From Niabella sp. (GTDB taxonomy: Bacteria; Bacteroidota; Bacteroidia; Chitinophagales; Chitinophagaceae): DNA of 64,000 bases. Numbering within the stretch: position 1 is the stretch's first letter; every line of letters begins with the position of its first letter. The stretch spans positions 558,001 to 622,000 of the forward strand of contig NZ_JASLGT010000008.1 of NCBI RefSeq assembly GCF_030150205.1, read 5' to 3'. Shown one piece after another: positions 34,252-42,458 of this stretch. The notes under the pieces are model-generated. The model made no database searches. It saw nothing but the letters and a program-made list of their open reading frames with translations, and had not been told where the DNA came from. The translations under genes and the position numbers were made by a program.

Positions 34252-35481
34252 ATGAAACTGAAATCATTCATACTTCTTCTTATAGCCACCAACTTCTCAA
34301 TGACCGTTATGGCCCAGGTTCCCCAGCTATTTGCTTTCCAGGGCGTAGCCCGCAATAGTAACGGGCAACCGGTAGTTAACAAAACGGTTTCTGTACGTTT
34401 TACCATACACCAGGGGTCCGAAACCGGTACGCAGGTACTCCAGGAAACCCACAATCCCACCACTAATGCGGCCGGTGTATTTAATGTGGCTATCGGCAGT
34501 AAGACCAATAGCGCGTTCCAGAATATGTTTCGGGACATTAACTGGGGTAATGCCGGAAATTACTACCTCCAGGTAGAAATAGATCCCGCTGGTGGCAGCG
34601 CCTTCGCCATCGTAAGCACTACCCAGCTGCTCAGTGTACCTTATGCGTTCGCCGCAGGCAGGGTGGCAACACCCGGTTCATCCGTTTCATCTGTAAGCGG
34701 CACCACCATCGGGTCTCCCAGCAATAAAGCGCTTGCAGATTTCGCCACGGCCATGGGCGTTCTTTCGGAAGCCACAGGATTAATTTCTTTTGCAATAGGC
34801 AGTGAGGCAAAAGCAACAGGAGCACAGTCTTTTGCCATAGGCGGCAATGTTGAAGCAACTGCGGATTTTGCAAAGGCCATTGGTCGCGATGTGCATGCTA
34901 CCGCCGGGTATTCAACAGCCATGGGTAATAACGTAACGACCAATGCTTTTAAAGGCTCCTTTATTATCGGCGATTACAGGCCGGGCTGGAGCACAGGCAA
35001 CACCGCAGAAAACCAGATGGCGATGCGCTTTGGTGGCGGTTACCGGTTTTATACCGGCACTGCAAATAACGGTTTTGGTATTGGTGTTTCCCTGGCTCCC
35101 AACGGCAATAGCTGGGCCAGCATCTCCGATAGCACTAAAAAAGAAAATTATGCACCGGCCAACGGAACAGCCTTTCTTTCCAAAATAAAAGGCATGAAGC
35201 TCGGCAGCTGGAATTATAAGGGCCAGGATAAACAATTATACCGCCACTATGGTCCCATGGCGCAGGAATTTTACAGCCTGTTTGGCAATGACGGTACAGG
35301 AACTATCGGCAACGACACGACCATTGCCAGTGCCGATATTGACGGCGTAATGATGATTGCCCTGCAGGCGCTGGTAAAGCAAACAGACGCCTTACAAAAC
35401 CAGATAAAACAATTAGCAGCAGCCAATAAAAAATTACAGCAACAGGTAGCGCAGCTGGCCGCCATTAAAAAAGATCATTAA
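34252..35481 (+). CDS. Secreted YadA-head-like / S74 chaperone-domain protein B
   Basis: 409 aa paralogue of the preceding protein, starting 10 bp after it. Same signal peptide and FAFQGVARNSNGQPV domain, a shorter head (GSEAKATGAQSFAIGG... AKAIGRDVHATAGYSTAMG) and a nearly identical S74 domain (297-409) with a longer final coiled coil (LQNQIKQLAAANKKLQQQ). The DNA of the S74 part is far closer to copy A than the middle is, suggesting recent duplication or gene conversion. Probably forms mixed or alternative fibres. Confidence 0.82.
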   Translation: MKLKSFILLLIATNFSMTVMAQVPQLFAFQGVARNSNGQPVVNKTVSVRFTIHQGSETGTQVLQETHNPTTNAAGVFNVAIGSKTNSAFQNMFRDINWGNAGNYYLQVEIDPAGGSAFAIVSTTQLLSVPYAFAAGRVATPGSSVSSVSGTTIGSPSNKALADFATAMGVLSEATGLISFAIGSEAKATGAQSFAIGGNVEATADFAKAIGRDVHATAGYSTAMGNNVTTNAFKGSFIIGDYRPGWSTGNTAENQMAMRFGGGYRFYTGTANNGFGIGVSLAPNGNSWASISDSTKKENYAPANGTAFLSKIKGMKLGSWNYKGQDKQLYRHYGPMAQEFYSLFGNDGTGTIGNDTTIASADIDGVMMIALQALVKQTDALQNQIKQLAAANKKLQQQVAQLAAIKKDH

Positions 35482-35501
35482 ACCCATTCAATCCATTCCG
35501 C

Positions 35502-36125
35502 ATGAAAAAAATAATTATTGCAGTACTATGCTGTATTTCCCATATCGCCGTTCAGGCACAGGCCGGATCGGGTAGTATTTATGGCGCTTCCGGAAGCGGC
35601 ACCACCGGATCGGTCTCTCTTGATTGGGTCCTGGGCTCCCTGTCTGCAGATGGTAGTCCGTCGGCCATCGCCCTTCCCGTGCAATTCGGCGCCATCAGCG
35701 CTACCATTGCCAATAAGCAGCTCCTGGTAAAATGGACCACCGAAACAGAAACCCATAATGATCATTTTGACATTGAGGTTTCCACAGACGGCACGCAGTT
35801 TAAAAAGATCGCTGCTGTAGCCTCAAAAGCCCCGGAGGGACATTCAGCAACACCCCTGGAATATGAATACCGGTCGGAGCAGGCAGAAACAGCACTTGCG
35901 TTGGTCTTCGGCATGCTTTGCTGCACAGGGTTATTCTCAAAACGAAGAAAATGGCACTACCTGCCCGCGGTGGTGATCCTGCTGGCGGTTGCCACACTCT
36001 CTGGTTGCTCCAGGAAAGATCTGGACATAGCAGCAACGACGCCCAACCAGTACCTGCGTATTGCACAGGTAGATAAAGACGGCATAAAAACATACAGTAA
36101 GATCGTAACAATTACCAGGGAATAA
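35502..36125 (+). CDS. Exported Ig-like domain protein interrupted by a membrane/lipobox-like insert
   Basis: 207 aa, signal peptide to residue 20 (IAVQAQ). Residues 57-123 are the first part of an FN3/Ig-like domain common in Bacteroidota secreted proteins (LPVQFGAISATIANKQLLVKW... FDIEVSTDGTQFKKI) and 184-204 look like its last strand (YLRIAQVDKDGIKTYSKIV). Between them lies a hydrophobic stretch (131-145), SKRRK, and a second stretch ending in a lipobox-like LSGC at Cys169. The frame is open throughout. The third gene of the fibre operon. Confidence 0.7.
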   Translation: MKKIIIAVLCCISHIAVQAQAGSGSIYGASGSGTTGSVSLDWVLGSLSADGSPSAIALPVQFGAISATIANKQLLVKWTTETETHNDHFDIEVSTDGTQFKKIAAVASKAPEGHSATPLEYEYRSEQAETALALVFGMLCCTGLFSKRRKWHYLPAVVILLAVATLSGCSRKDLDIAATTPNQYLRIAQVDKDGIKTYSKIVTITRE

Positions 36126-36152
36126 TCCGTACCTTCTGGAACAACACCTGGT

Positions 36153-36181
36153 AACCCGGAGCTTAATGGCTCCGGGTTTTT
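36153..36181 (+). terminator. Terminator of the fibre operon
   Basis: Perfect 10-bp stem AACCCGGAGC / GCTCCGGGTT with a 6-nt loop and five T, 27 bp after the 36125 stop. Probably ends the 32946-36125 transcript. Confidence 0.92.
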
Positions 36182-36291
36182 GTGCTTATTGAGAAGGCAA
36201 CGCTGTTTCCGAACAGGTAGCGGTAGTACCTGCCCTGATCGTTTTTATCAGGCCAACCGGCAGTATGGTCCTGCTCTGTTATAAGGAATAT

Positions 36292-37899
36292 CTATTGATT
36301 CTTTTTAACGGCTGCCGGCAAAAACCGCTGATCATTCGCATCCGAATCCTTATACTGTTTCCGGAGCTGCTCCAGCTTTTTATGCAGGTTCTTCCGTATA
36401 CCGGCGTAGGCCGGATCATTGTATACATTCTTCATTTCATGCGGATCTTTTTCAAGATCATACAATTCCCATTCATTTACATCATAATAAAAATGGATCA
36501 GTTTATAACGGTTGGTGCGTACGCCGTAATGCCGCTTCACCATATGAATAGAGGGATATTCGTAGTAGGTATAATAGATCGCATCCCTCCAGGACGTATC
36601 TTTTCCATTCAATAGTTTCCGGAACGACCGTCCCTGCATATCTTTTGGAACCGGTACACCCGCATAGTCCAGGATAGTAGGTGCAAAATCCAGGTTCTGC
36701 ACCAGTGAAGGCGACCGTTTCCCCTGGGGAATCTCTGACGGATAACGGATCAGTAAAGGCGTACGCAACGACTCTTCATACATAAAGCGTTTATCGAACC
36801 AACCATGCTCGCCGAGGTAAAATCCCTGATCAGAAGTATAGATCACGATGGTGTTCTCGTCCAGTCCGTTCGCTTTTAAAAAGTCCAGCAACCGGCCCAC
36901 GCCGTCATCCACGGCTGCTACGGTTCCCAGGTAGTCCTGCATATACCGCTGGTAACGCCAGCGCATCAGTTCTGTTTTTGACATGGTTGGATACCGTTTC
37001 TTAAAGTCGGCCATAATGGGATCATATACCGCATCCCATGCCTTGCGTTCCTCAGGCGTCATCCTTCCCAGGTTATTGTTATACGCGGCTTTATCCCAGG
37101 TAAGGGTTTGTTTTAACCCCAGCTCATCCATCATGGCCGGTGGTATTTTGCTGTCGCCGGCCCAGTTCATATCCTTCAGGATATTCATCTCGGCCGTGCG
37201 GGCGGCCGTGCCCCGTCCTTTATAATCGTCAAACAAGGTAGGCGGTTCCTTTACTTTTAGTTTGGTGTATTCCGCAATATGCCTTAGTGCAGGCAGCCAT
37301 TCGCGATGAGGCGCCTTTTGATGAAAAAGCACACAAAACGGTTTGCTGGTGTCGCGCTTCGCGATCCAGTCCAATGTCATATCCGTGGTAAGATCGGTCA
37401 CATACCCCTGTACCTGTTGCTTTTTTCCATTGATGATAAAGTTTGGATTATAGTACTCACCCTGGTCAATCAGCACCGCCGAATAATCAAATCCCTGGAG
37501 CAAACCATCCATATGTATCTTGCCGATCAGTGCCGTCTGGTATCCGTGTTGCTGCAATTGTTTGGCAAAATTATCCTGGTTCCAGTCAAAGCGGGACTCA
37601 TTATCAATTTTCCCATTGATAAAGCTGTGCTTGCCGGTAAGCAACACGGCTCGGCTGGGGGCACAAAGCGAGTTGGTAACCGTTGCCTGTGTAAACAGCA
37701 CGCCCTCCTTTGCCAGCCGGTCGATATGGGGCGTATGATTCAATCCATACCCATATGCACTTACAGCCTGGTATCCATGATCATCGCTCATGATGTATAC
37801 AATATTCGGGCGTTTCTTTTTGCCAGTACCCGGCTGGGCAGCTGCCATCAATGGCAACATCAGCGCCAGCATCCATCCTGATATTTTTGTCCAATGCAT
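36292..37899 (-). CDS. Secreted type I sulfatase
   Basis: 535 aa from ATG 37899 (a longer reading to 37941 would overlap the upstream gene and spoil the signal peptide). S1 sulfatase: signal peptide to about 22, metal motif MSDDHGY, and the formylglycine site CAPSR at Cys79, which is converted by a separate maturase. The C-terminal YTSDQGFYLGEHGWFDKRFMYEESLRTPLLI stretch is typical. It releases sulfate from a sulfated glycan, substrate unknown. Second gene of a sulfatase pair. Confidence 0.92.
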   Translation of the reverse strand: MHWTKISGWMLALMLPLMAAAQPGTGKKKRPNIVYIMSDDHGYQAVSAYGYGLNHTPHIDRLAKEGVLFTQATVTNSLCAPSRAVLLTGKHSFINGKIDNESRFDWNQDNFAKQLQQHGYQTALIGKIHMDGLLQGFDYSAVLIDQGEYYNPNFIINGKKQQVQGYVTDLTTDMTLDWIAKRDTSKPFCVLFHQKAPHREWLPALRHIAEYTKLKVKEPPTLFDDYKGRGTAARTAEMNILKDMNWAGDSKIPPAMMDELGLKQTLTWDKAAYNNNLGRMTPEERKAWDAVYDPIMADFKKRYPTMSKTELMRWRYQRYMQDYLGTVAAVDDGVGRLLDFLKANGLDENTIVIYTSDQGFYLGEHGWFDKRFMYEESLRTPLLIRYPSEIPQGKRSPSLVQNLDFAPTILDYAGVPVPKDMQGRSFRKLLNGKDTSWRDAIYYTYYEYPSIHMVKRHYGVRTNRYKLIHFYYDVNEWELYDLEKDPHEMKNVYNDPAYAGIRKNLHKKLEQLRKQYKDSDANDQRFLPAAVKKNQ

Positions 37900-37913
37900 C
37901 TGTTGGTTTTTAT

Positions 37914-39272
37914 TTATTGTTGATCTACTTCTACCACCCACGCATCATACAGCGCCTTTAATTCCTTCACCATTGCGGGTTGCTGCCTGGAAAGATTGAT
38001 CTTCTCCGCCGGATCTGTTTTAATATTGGCCAGGAACAATCCTTCCGGATCCAATTCTTCTTTCCGGGCCTGCGCAGGATTGTGCAGCAGTTTCCAATCG
38101 CCCCGGCGCACGGCCCATTGTGGGTTATCCTTGGTGCCGCCCTGTTTCCAGAAAAAAGTATGGTGTAGCGTAGGCTGCTTGTCATCCCTGATAATGGGCA
38201 CCAGGCTCTTACCATCAATCCGGCGGTTGGGCAAAGGAATATTACAATACTCTGCCAACGTGGGAAACCAGTCGATATTGGCCGCCAGCTGATCCCGCAC
38301 CTGGTTGGGACGGATCTGCTTTGGCCAGCTGATGATGGCCGGAACCCGGGTTCCTCCTTCAAACAGGCTGAACTTGGAACCGCGGAGCACACCTGCAGAA
38401 CCACCGCCACCGAAGGTCCGTTCTTCCTCAGAAAACCCTTGGTCCGGCTGAAAAATCACAATGGTATTATCGGCCAGTCCCAATGCTTTCAACCGGGTCA
38501 ACAGGGCGCCGATCTTTTCGTCCATGGTGGAAACAAACGCAGCATATTGATCGCGGGGAGCAGCCAATCCTTTGTTCTTATAATAATCCAGCCATTTTTT
38601 TTCACCCTGTAACGGATAGTGCGGTATGTTGATGGCAAAATAGATAAAGAAGGGATCCTTGCGGTGCTGTTCCATAAAACTGCCGGCCTCGCGTACCATC
38701 AGATCCGGGAAGAAAGTGCCATCCTCGTGCACCTCTTTGCCATTGCGCCACAGGTCATGACGATTGGGGCCATTCCAGTAAAAAAAATGCGAGTAGTTAT
38801 CAATGCATCCGCCCATAAAGCCAAAGGATTCGTCAAAGCCCTGGGCATTGGGCATCGTTTCCGGTGTATAGCCCACATGCCATTTGCCGATATGCGCCGT
38901 TTTGTAACCCGCATCCCGGAACAACTCGCCCATGGTATACTGACTACCCGGCATGCCCTCTACGCCTTTTAACGAAGACGCCATTTCCGGTAATCCTGCC
39001 CGCTGGGGATACCTCCCGGTAAGCAGTGAAGCCCTGGAAGGCGAACAGATGGGAGAAGCCGCATAGAATTGCGTAAACCGCACACCGCTGGCCCCAAGGC
39101 TGTCCAGCACCGGGGTATACAGATCGGTTGATCCAAAAGAATGCAGGTCGGCCCAGCCCTGATCATCGGAATAGATCAGGATCACATTCGGACGCTGTGC
39201 AGAGGATTGACTCCATACGGAGATGGTAAAAACCCCAAGCCATACACATAGGAAAAGACGCCTTATTTTCAT
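37914..39272 (-). CDS. Secreted type I sulfatase
   Basis: 452 aa S1 sulfatase with signal peptide (MKIRRLFLCVWLGVFTISVWSQ), metal motif YSDDQGWADL and formylglycine site CSPSR at Cys76. The GYTPETMPNAQGFDESFGFMGGCIDNYSHFF and FQPDQGFSEEERTFGGGGSAG segments place it among arylsulfatase-A-like members. It lies 14 bp upstream of the second sulfatase, so they form an operon for stripping sulfate from one glycan, possibly with distinct positions. Confidence 0.93.
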   Translation of the reverse strand: MKIRRLFLCVWLGVFTISVWSQSSAQRPNVILIYSDDQGWADLHSFGSTDLYTPVLDSLGASGVRFTQFYAASPICSPSRASLLTGRYPQRAGLPEMASSLKGVEGMPGSQYTMGELFRDAGYKTAHIGKWHVGYTPETMPNAQGFDESFGFMGGCIDNYSHFFYWNGPNRHDLWRNGKEVHEDGTFFPDLMVREAGSFMEQHRKDPFFIYFAINIPHYPLQGEKKWLDYYKNKGLAAPRDQYAAFVSTMDEKIGALLTRLKALGLADNTIVIFQPDQGFSEEERTFGGGGSAGVLRGSKFSLFEGGTRVPAIISWPKQIRPNQVRDQLAANIDWFPTLAEYCNIPLPNRRIDGKSLVPIIRDDKQPTLHHTFFWKQGGTKDNPQWAVRRGDWKLLHNPAQARKEELDPEGLFLANIKTDPAEKINLSRQQPAMVKELKALYDAWVVEVDQQ

Positions 39273-39381
39273 GTATAAGTACTAATTAGAATTTGCTCTA
39301 AATTAAGATTTGTTTGAGGTTTTACCGGAAGATATCTGCAGACGCTCATGCGCAGCAGATGATATGCCTGCCTGCCGCAAT

Positions 39382-39588
39382 CTAATGAAAGCCGCCCGTG
39401 GGCACGGCTGAGCAAATAGAAAAGCCAATGAGCAGGGAAAGCACAATAATGATGAGCCCTGTGAGCGCTGTTTTACGGCCGCGCCCTGCCGGTTCGGTCT
39501 TGCTCAAAAGCTGAACAATACCTACCAGCAACATAATGCCGCCCACAATGGGCCCCACAATGATTAAAAACAGGCCTAATTCTGCCAT
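39382..39588 (-). CDS. Small two-helix protein with C-terminal GFSICS, copy 3
   Basis: 68 aa. Two hydrophobic helices (LFLIIVGPIVGGIMLLVGIVQLL; KTALTGLIIIVLSLLIGFSIC) joined by a charged loop (SKTEPAGRGRK). Conserved Cys59 in IGFSICS, followed by AVPTGGFH. Third and most distant of three tandem paralogues, 120 bp after copy 2. Function unknown. Confidence 0.75.
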   Translation of the reverse strand: MAELGLFLIIVGPIVGGIMLLVGIVQLLSKTEPAGRGRKTALTGLIIIVLSLLIGFSICSAVPTGGFH

Positions 39589-39708
39589 AATGTGTTGTTT
39601 TATTCCGGCTTATACCGTTGCCCGGTCAACGGGTATTTTTTATAGTTAACAGCACAGCTTCCGGTTCTCCATCTTCCCCATTTACTGAATACTATGTAAA
39701 TAAGATGA

Positions 39709-39897
39709 TTAAAGGGCACCCGAACAAATAGAAAATCCCACCAAACCGGAAAACACCAAAAGAATAAATCCGATCAGCACGGTTTTGCGTCCTTCGATGG
39801 CTTTTTCATCCTTTCCAAATAGCCGGATGATCCCTACCAATATCAGAATCAATCCCGCAACAAGACCACCGATCAATAAAAACAACCCTGCTGCCAT
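39709..39897 (-). CDS. Small two-helix protein with C-terminal GFSICS, copy 2
   Basis: 62 aa, same plan: helix 1 (AGLFLLIGGLVAGLILILVGI), loop RLFGKDEKAIEGRK, helix 2 ending VGFSICSGAL with Cys58. The GRKT(V/A)L.G sequence is shared with copy 3. It starts 27 bp after copy 1. Confidence 0.75.
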   Translation of the reverse strand: MAAGLFLLIGGLVAGLILILVGIIRLFGKDEKAIEGRKTVLIGFILLVFSGLVGFSICSGAL

Positions 39898-39924
39898 AAT
39901 AATTTTTGTTAGTTAAAACCCGTT

Positions 39925-40119
39925 TTAAAAGACGCCGGAACAAAGTGAAAACCCAATTAAGAGAATTACGGCCAGGATAATACTACTTATAACCAATAAC
40001 CGTGAACCGGATTTCCGTACTTCATTTTTCTTCGAAAACAACATTACGAAGCCTGCAATCATCAGGACCAGGCAGGTAATGGGAATACCAAATAAAAGAA
40101 AAATAAAAATGCCCTCCAT
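39925..40119 (-). CDS. Small two-helix protein with C-terminal GFSLCS, copy 1
   Basis: 64 aa, helix 1 (IFIFLLFGIPITCLVLMIAGFVMLF), loop SKKNEVRKSGS, helix 2 ending IGFSLCSGVF with Cys60. It starts 3 bp after the stop of the radical SAM gene, so the small proteins belong to that transcript. Confidence 0.78.
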   Translation of the reverse strand: MEGIFIFLLFGIPITCLVLMIAGFVMLFSKKNEVRKSGSRLLVISSIILAVILLIGFSLCSGVF

Positions 40120-40122
40120 CGT

Positions 40123-41526
40123 TTAAACCTTTGTTTCAATTTTTTCCTGTAATTGTTTTACATAAGCTTCCTTCTCATCCCTGTAAAATAAATTCATGGT
40201 CTCAAAAGGGATCAGTCGCCCGTCCTTATGCACGATATGCACACAACTCTTTTTTATGGCTCGCACATCAAAATCGTAGGCATCAATAAACCGCATAATA
40301 ATGATCCGGAACAGGTTGTTGTACGTAAGACCCGGCGCCTGTATTTGCGGCAGACAGCACAGGAGCTGGTTCATATTCTCCTCTACCCGGTCTACAGAAA
40401 TGCCGGTGCTGAAAATATGGATCATCTGCTCTTTTAAAGCGTCATCCTGTTCATAAATGATCGTATTCCTTGAGTTATCCAGCAGCTGGGCCGGATCAAT
40501 ATACCGCGTAAGCGGAAATACATGGTTATTCAATTTTAATGCATAGCCCATCACCAGCGCGTCCGGGTTACAGGGCACCGGTATCAGATCATTAGCATTA
40601 AACACGCTGGTTTGATCCAGGATCTTTTGCCGAACATCGGTCATGGTAATGCGGTTAACGGCGGGGTCAAAATTTTCCGTGCGTCCTGCGATCTGCACCG
40701 GCTGAAAGGTAACACCCCGCACACAGGGTTGCCTCAGCGCATAATCGATGATCGTACCGATTTCATCATCATTCACGCCTTGCTGCAAGGTTACCACCAG
40801 GGTGGTTGAAAGATTTAGTTCATTCAGGTGTTCCAGTGCCTTTATCCGCACATCCAGCAGGTCTTTCCCCCGCAGACGGATCAGGGCCTCCGGTTTAAAC
40901 GAATCAAACTGCAGGTAGATCTCAAAATCCGGCATATAGGATGCCAGCCGCTTTGCAAATTCCTTGTCTTTTGCAATCCGGATGCCATTGGTATTGACCA
41001 TTAAATGCTTGATGGGCTTGGTTTTGGCAATATCCAGTATCTTAAAAAAATCCGGATGCAGGGTAGGTTCTCCGCCGCTGATCTGTACCACATCGGGCGT
41101 ACCTTCATTGGCAACAATCACATCCAGCATCCGCTCTACCTCTTCCACGGTACGGTGCCGCCCATAATGCGGGCTGCTCATGGCATAACAGGTAGGACAG
41201 GTCAGGTTGCAGCGATCTGTAATTTCAACCACCGTTAAACAGCTATGCTGTTCATGATCGGTACAGAGGCCGCAATCGTACGGACAACCATAATGCGTTT
41301 TGGTATTGAACTGGAGCGGTGTTTCAGAAGGTTTATTGTAATTCCGGATGTTTTTATAATAGTTCACATCCGTTGCAATCAATACTTTTTCAAATCCATG
41401 CTCCGTACAATTCTTGAGCATGTATACCTTATTATCTTCAAAAACGATTTTGGCATCTACCCGTTTCAGACAGGTACTGCAAAGACTGATGGTGAAATCA
41501 TAGTATATGTAGGGACGAACCGGCAT
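40123..41526 (-). CDS. Radical SAM protein of the Tes/MJ0619-like group
   Basis: 467 aa. The SAM cluster motif CNLTCPTC is at Cys106/110/113. Two further cysteine sets precede it: Cys16/19 with Cys40 (CSTCLKRVDAKIV... KNCTEHG) and Cys81/85/88 (CPYDCGLC). This N-terminal layout is that of tetraether-lipid-synthase-like and MJ0619-like enzymes, which build or alkylate lipid tails. Bacterial relatives are uncharacterised. It overlaps the Lgt-like gene by 29 bp, and three small membrane proteins follow. A lipid or lipoprotein-anchor substrate is inferred. Confidence 0.82.
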   Translation of the reverse strand: MPVRPYIYYDFTISLCSTCLKRVDAKIVFEDNKVYMLKNCTEHGFEKVLIATDVNYYKNIRNYNKPSETPLQFNTKTHYGCPYDCGLCTDHEQHSCLTVVEITDRCNLTCPTCYAMSSPHYGRHRTVEEVERMLDVIVANEGTPDVVQISGGEPTLHPDFFKILDIAKTKPIKHLMVNTNGIRIAKDKEFAKRLASYMPDFEIYLQFDSFKPEALIRLRGKDLLDVRIKALEHLNELNLSTTLVVTLQQGVNDDEIGTIIDYALRQPCVRGVTFQPVQIAGRTENFDPAVNRITMTDVRQKILDQTSVFNANDLIPVPCNPDALVMGYALKLNNHVFPLTRYIDPAQLLDNSRNTIIYEQDDALKEQMIHIFSTGISVDRVEENMNQLLCCLPQIQAPGLTYNNLFRIIIMRFIDAYDFDVRAIKKSCVHIVHKDGRLIPFETMNLFYRDEKEAYVKQLQEKIETKV

Positions 41527-42454
41527 GGGAGATCAGTAATCTTTTGGGTTGAATAATATATCTAAAATAATATAATAATCCCAGTAAACAAGCGATCTGA
41601 ATAGAAGACAATCCCACGGACCAGGTATAGTGAGGTTTGATAAAATCCAGGAGGAAGCGGAACAACAGGTAACCGATCATAAAGAGCTTAAACCGGGCTC
41701 CGCTATCAAGCGGCACCGATCGTTCTGCATAGCGGATCGATACCGCCAGCAGCAGCAAAAAAACGATCTCATACAGGGCAACCGGGTGCCGCAACAAGCC
41801 ATCCCCCAGGTTCATGCCTGTAAAGAAAGTGGTGGGCAATCCATAGGTTTCTTCATGCACGCCCATACTAAAACAACCGATGCGACCAATGATGAGTCCT
41901 AAAATGATGGGATAGGTATACAGATCTCCGCTGCGCTGTTTTTCACCGATGATCTTTTTCATGATTTCCACACCTGCCAGACCGCCCAAAAAACCGCCCA
42001 CCACGGTTTTGTTCAGGTAAAAATATTTCAGGGGGGAAGGGCTGGCCATCAATGCCAGGGGATCTTCCAGTCCGCCCAGGATGCGGGACCCCAGCAGCGC
42101 CCCAAGCGTAGCACCCAACAAAATATACAGGCGGTTCATGCCGGAAATAGCATCGCCCTGTTTGCGTTTCAGATACAGGTAAAAACGAAAGGCAATAAAA
42201 AAGCTGACGATCTCCGTTACCATATGTAACAGGATCTTTTGTGTTCCAACATGCAGGTATACCGGAAATTCCAAAGCGGTAAATATTTGCGGAAAGATAG
42301 GATTTTTCCCCAGTGGGAGGTATGTTTGAAGCAGCAGCAGCGGGCTGCCAGGCCGGAGAACAGGGAGACCTGCTCCGATACCAGATGCGCGCCGGAGTGG
42401 CCCGGCTTTTAAACGCATAAGCCCACTCATAGCCACTGCTATAATTACAAACAA
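41498..42454 (-). CDS. Lgt-like (prolipoprotein diacylglyceryl transferase family) membrane protein
   Basis: 318 aa as read; the first 50 or so residues are atypical and the true start may lie near 42270 (LEFPVYLHVG). Lgt features: six or seven helices, GRIGCFSMGVHEETYGLPT (canonical Lgt has GRIGNF.NGE..G) and RHPVALYEIVFLL. The conserved HGG before helix 4 is replaced by VVGG, so the catalytic His is absent. It may transfer a lipid to something other than normal lipoboxes. It starts 4 bp after the dehydrogenase stop. Confidence 0.75.
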   Translation of the reverse strand: MFVIIAVAMSGLMRLKAGPLRRASGIGAGLPVLRPGSPLLLLQTYLPLGKNPIFPQIFTALEFPVYLHVGTQKILLHMVTEIVSFFIAFRFYLYLKRKQGDAISGMNRLYILLGATLGALLGSRILGGLEDPLALMASPSPLKYFYLNKTVVGGFLGGLAGVEIMKKIIGEKQRSGDLYTYPIILGLIIGRIGCFSMGVHEETYGLPTTFFTGMNLGDGLLRHPVALYEIVFLLLLAVSIRYAERSVPLDSGARFKLFMIGYLLFRFLLDFIKPHYTWSVGLSSIQIACLLGLLYYFRYIIQPKRLLISHAGSSLHIL

Positions 42455-42458
42455 CCGC

